DNA of 7,877 nucleotides. Source: Chloroflexota bacterium. GTDB lineage: Bacteria > Chloroflexota > Dehalococcoidia > RBG-13-53-26. Below, piece by piece: positions 5,679 to 7,877 of this stretch. Location: assembly GCA_030616195.1 (NCBI GenBank), contig JAUWXW010000064.1, forward strand, positions 1-7,877. The letters are read 5' to 3'. Under the pieces are notes generated by a model. That model had not been told where the DNA came from and made no database searches. It was given only the letters and a program-made list of their open reading frames with translations. The stretch's first letter is position 1, and every line of letters starts with the position of its first letter. The translations under genes and the position numbers were made by a program.

Positions 5679-6824
5679 CTACCACTGGACGAACATGGGC
5701 ATAATTATGTGTACGTACCTATCCGAGCCTACAGGCCGGATAACCCCTGGACTCGATGGGGTTGTAGTTTCCAAAGCTATGCTAGGTCTCTGTTCCTCAC
5801 GAATTCTGTCAAGCACCTGTTCGAGATATCTCCCGTTAAAGGCGATTTTGGCTGCTTCACCTTCAACCTGGGCGTCGATCTCCCCAACATTTTCACCAAT
5901 TTGTTCCGAGCGTGCTGATATAGTTATCTTTTCCGGCATTACTTGAAGACGTACTATGCCGCTGGCGTCGCGGGCAAAAATAGAGGCGATCTTTGTAGCT
6001 TTGAGAAACTCCTCGGTGTCAACTATTGCTCGAGTGCTGTAGCTTTGGGGGATGAGCTGTCTATAGTTGGGAAAGGTGCCTTGCAGTATTTGGGACACCA
6101 TCTCCACCTGCCCGGTCAAGTCGCCTATGGGGGCGTTCTTCAAGCGAAAGAGTACCTGGGTCTTGTTGGCGCTGACGGCGATCTCGACTGGTTCTTGTTG
6201 GTCAGGTAGAAGGCGACTCAATTCCAAAAGAGAGCGTCCTGGAATGATAACCTCTATCCTTTCATCTGCCGGAGTAGCTAGAGGCGCTTTGTGTACCGCT
6301 AGTCTGAAGCCATCGGCGGCAGCCAAGGTAAGGGTGTCTCCCTCGATCTCAGTGCAAACGCCGGTAAGCACTGGGCGGGTATCCTCGGAGGCAGTAGCGA
6401 ATACTGTCTGGTTGATGGCCAGACGAAGGACCTCTGGCTCAATCTGGTAGATTGTGCCATCACCAACCTGGGGAATGGGCGGGAAGTCCTCGGCATCCAG
6501 GCCACTAATACGGGCCTCGAATCTGGCACACTTCAGCTCTACCGAATGGTCTGATAGGTTGAGGTCAATTCTGTCGTTGGGCAGAGAATTGACGAAATCA
6601 TTGAGGAGCTTGGCTGGCAGGGTGATAGCGCCCTCTTCTTCCACCATAGCACCGAGCCAGCAACTGACAGCGATTTCCAGGTTGGTGGCAGAGAGTTTGA
6701 GGCGAGACTGCTCTGTAGCCAGGAGAACGTTATTGGTAATAGGCAAGGTCGTCCTTTTGGCTACCGCTCTGTCCACGATGTCGAGTCCTTTGCTCAAGTT
6801 CTTTTGAATACACGATAACTTCAT
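5679..6824 (-). CDS. dnaN: DNA polymerase III beta subunit (sliding clamp)
   Basis: This protein dimerises into a ring around DNA and tethers the replicative polymerase and many repair proteins. The start chosen is ATG 6824, preceded by AAGGGGGTG, and gives 381 residues. An upstream in-frame ATG at 6920 would add 32 unconserved residues and lies upstream of the predicted promoter. The three repeated clamp domains fall at about 1-120, 128-252 and 262-381. Typical motifs are LPITNNVLL (27-35), FPPIPQ (114-119), the AADGFRLAVHKA stretch (169-180), FPNYRQLIPQ (251-260) and the C-terminal YVHIIMPM (370-377), which forms part of the client-binding pocket. The protein ends in FVQW, four residues beyond the usual MPM end region. 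The gene leads a two-gene unit with the PAC2 gene and is divergent from recF. Confidence 0.96.
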   Translation of the reverse strand: MKLSCIQKNLSKGLDIVDRAVAKRTTLPITNNVLLATEQSRLKLSATNLEIAVSCWLGAMVEEEGAITLPAKLLNDFVNSLPNDRIDLNLSDHSVELKCARFEARISGLDAEDFPPIPQVGDGTIYQIEPEVLRLAINQTVFATASEDTRPVLTGVCTEIEGDTLTLAAADGFRLAVHKAPLATPADERIEVIIPGRSLLELSRLLPDQQEPVEIAVSANKTQVLFRLKNAPIGDLTGQVEMVSQILQGTFPNYRQLIPQSYSTRAIVDTEEFLKATKIASIFARDASGIVRLQVMPEKITISARSEQIGENVGEIDAQVEGEAAKIAFNGRYLEQVLDRIREEQRPSIALETTTPSSPGVIRPVGSDRYVHIIMPMFVQW

Positions 6825-6828
6825 GCCG

Positions 6829-6837
6829 CACCCCCTT
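6829..6837 (-). promoter_or_regulatory. Ribosome binding site fixing the dnaN start
   Basis: The reverse strand reads AAGGGGGTG, ending four bases before ATG 6824, with the GGGGG core about six bases away. It supports the 381-residue clamp over the longer reading frame. Confidence 0.6.
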
Positions 6838-6854
6838 ATTGTAGAGCGTGCTAA

Positions 6855-6884
6855 AGTATACAATATTCGCCCCTGGTTAGACAA
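6855..6884 (-). promoter_or_regulatory. Promoter of dnaN and the PAC2 gene
   Basis: On the reverse strand TTGTCT (6884-6879, four of six) and TATACT (6860-6855, five of six) are 18 bases apart. Transcription would start near 6848, giving a leader of about 24 bases that includes the ribosome binding site. Confidence 0.5.
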
Positions 6885-6950
6885 GATGTCAACCGCGTCT
6901 TTTTCCGGCTTTTCCTGCAAGATTCCAGTGGTGGTTTAGCCATCCTATCT

Positions 6951-7056
6951 GTCATTCTGAGCGCAGCGAGGAATCTCACCGCGGTCAGAGCAGACTCAGC
7001 GAAGCTATTCGCCCCACCCCCTGGGATTGCTTCGTCGCTCCGCTCCTCGCAATGAC
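6951..7056. repeat. Intergenic palindromic repeat (GTCATT...AATGAC type), MITE-like
   Basis: The left arm starts GTCATTCTGAGCGCAGCGAG (6951-6970) and continues to GGAATCTC near 6977. The right arm (7024-7056) is its imperfect inverted copy, running GGATTGCTTCG... to CTCGCAATGAC. The arms flank about 46 bases. Repeats with these arm sequences are well known from intergenic regions of many bacterial genomes, including Chloroflexota, Chlorobi and Bacteroidota, and behave as dispersed palindromic elements without coding capacity. Here it occupies the divergent dnaN-recF gap and could form a long hairpin if transcribed. I recall the family from general knowledge and have not compared copies. Confidence 0.8.
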
Positions 7057-7113
7057 ATGTCGCTGATCATCACAGGTGGGTGTTTTGAATCTGTGCCCAC
7101 GGATTAGGGAGGA

Positions 7114-7142
7114 TTGCACAAGCTTGACATTCACGATAGAGT
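7114..7142 (+). promoter_or_regulatory. Possible recF promoter
   Basis: TTGCAC (7114-7119) and TAGAGT (7137-7142, four of six) are 17 bases apart, which would start transcription near 7149 and give a leader of about 49 bases. A perfect TTGACA lies at 7124-7129 but has no good -10 box at a normal distance; TAATAG at 7143-7148 is only 13 bases away. A recF promoter somewhere in 7110-7150 is likely, but its exact position is uncertain. Confidence 0.3.
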
Positions 7143-7186
7143 TAATAGGTGACAAATCTCTCCGGGGAGCGACATCTGGGCAGTCT

Positions 7187-7193
7187 GGAGGAG
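7187..7193 (+). promoter_or_regulatory. Ribosome binding site of recF
   Basis: GGAGGAG ends four bases before TTG 7198. The strong Shine-Dalgarno supports the TTG start, for which no ATG or GTG competitor lies nearby in frame. Confidence 0.7.
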
Positions 7194-7197
7194 AATT

Positions 7198-7877
7198 TTG
7201 CGTATCACTAGTCTAAGTCTGACCGACTTTCGTAATTACCGCCACCTGGAGTTGAGGCTGCCGCCTCATCTGGTAGTGATCTACGGGGATAACGCCCAAG
7301 GGAAGACGAATCTCCTCGAGGCTATCCATGTGCTGGCTACGACTAAGTCCCATCGTGCTTCCAGTGATAGAGAACTCGTTCATCACCTTGCCGCCGAGGG
7401 GAACCCACCCTTTAGCCGACTTTTCGCTGAGGTTCAGAGGGTGAGGGGTGATCTCAAGATAGAGATCGTTCTCAGGTTGGAAAGGACAGAGACGACCGGG
7501 GCTGGAGAGACTGTTGCTCTTCCGCCGTCGGTTGTTCCGGTGCGAAAGCGGATTCGAATTAATGATGTTGCCCGGCGCGCCATGGATGTGGTGGGACAGG
7601 TCAATGTAGTAATGTTCAGTGCCCAGGATATTGATCTCATCTCTGGCACTCCTGCCTTCTGCCGGCGCTACCTCGATCTGGTTAGCTGCCAGACTGATTG
7701 GCGCTACCTGAGATGTTTGCAGCGGTACAATAGAGTCCTGCTGCAGCGCAATCATCTTCTTAAGCTGCTACAGGAGCATCAAGCTCAGCCTGAACAACTG
7801 GAATTCTGGGACAGAGAATTGGTGGAGAACGGCTCGTATATCATAGCGCAACGGCAGCGTCTGGTGGCAAAGCTCAA
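7198..7877 (+). CDS. recF: DNA replication/repair protein RecF (5' part, runs off the right edge)
   Basis: RecF is an SMC/Rad50-like ATPase that binds gapped DNA and, with RecO and RecR, helps load RecA. From TTG 7198 there are 226 open codons to the window edge, out of the 360-400 usual for the family. The protein opens MRITSLSLTDFRNYRHLEL, the standard RecF beginning in which DFRNY is strongly conserved. The Walker A motif GDNAQGKT is at residues 30-37, followed by NLLEAIHVLAT. Further on, FSAQDIDLISGTPAFCRRYLD (140-160) matches the family's F-x-P-x-D-L...G-x-P-x-x-RR-x-x-LD block, with Ser-Ala in place of the more usual Pro-Glu. The signature, Walker B and D-loop regions lie beyond the edge. 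The gene is transcribed away from dnaN, unlike the common dnaN-recF order. Confidence 0.93.
   Translation, partial: MRITSLSLTDFRNYRHLELRLPPHLVVIYGDNAQGKTNLLEAIHVLATTKSHRASSDRELVHHLAAEGNPPFSRLFAEVQRVRGDLKIEIVLRLERTETTGAGETVALPPSVVPVRKRIRINDVARRAMDVVGQVNVVMFSAQDIDLISGTPAFCRRYLDLVSCQTDWRYLRCLQRYNRVLLQRNHLLKLLQEHQAQPEQLEFWDRELVENGSYIIAQRQRLVAKL

Noticed and set aside
6825..6920. Longer dnaN reading from ATG 6920
   Set aside because: It adds 32 unconserved residues and begins upstream of the dnaN promoter. MKLSCIQKNL after AAGGGGGTG is the normal clamp N-terminus.
7213..7755. Minus-strand open frame of 180 codons opposite recF
   Set aside because: The plus strand encodes RecF with DFRNY and a Walker A motif. 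The reverse frame is its shadow.

Overview
The window reads as an ordinary bacterial chromosome segment from an anaerobe. A Dehalococcoidia-like member of the Chloroflexota is my best guess. That guess rests on gene content (a ferredoxin-dependent 2-oxoacid oxidoreductase gamma subunit, an acyl-CoA dehydrogenase with its electron transfer flavoprotein, and a PAC2-family protein), on near-balanced base composition, on TTG starts, and on a GTCATT...AATGAC intergenic palindrome of a type scattered through many environmental genomes. No rRNA or lineage-specific marker is present, so the taxonomy is inference.

Layout. At the left edge (1-369, minus strand) is the 5' part of a 2-oxoacid:ferredoxin oxidoreductase gamma subunit gene; the rest of its operon lies outside the window. 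After a promoter-bearing gap comes a complete tRNA-Pro(UGG) gene (600-676, plus) with its own consensus promoter. A two-helix membrane-anchored protein that I do not recognise follows (747-1487, plus). It converges on a minus-strand block that reads, in transcription order: dnaN (6824-5679), a PAC2-family gene (5668-4871), a 161-bp segment bounded by a perfect 11-bp inverted repeat, then an acyl-CoA dehydrogenase gene (4629-3472), etfB (3475-2696) and etfA (2586-1597). Divergent from dnaN, across a gap holding a 106-bp palindromic repeat, is the first 226 codons of recF (7198 onward, plus).

How the genes work together. The dehydrogenase oxidises an acyl-CoA and hands electrons to the EtfAB heterodimer. 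The dehydrogenase and etfB overlap by four bases (ATGA), and etfA follows after 109 bp that include a plausible extra promoter. The acceptor downstream of ETF is not in the window. The clamp gene dnaN and the PAC2 gene are 10 bp apart and almost certainly co-transcribed. DnaN (sliding clamp) and RecF (gap repair) belong to replication and repair, but here they point away from each other instead of forming the usual dnaN-recF run.

I found no CRISPR array, transposase, phage gene or defence system. The points most worth a second look are the 161-bp inverted-repeat segment, two genes whose -10 boxes sit so close to the start codon that their mRNAs should be leaderless, the unrecognised membrane protein, and the dnaN-PAC2 pairing.
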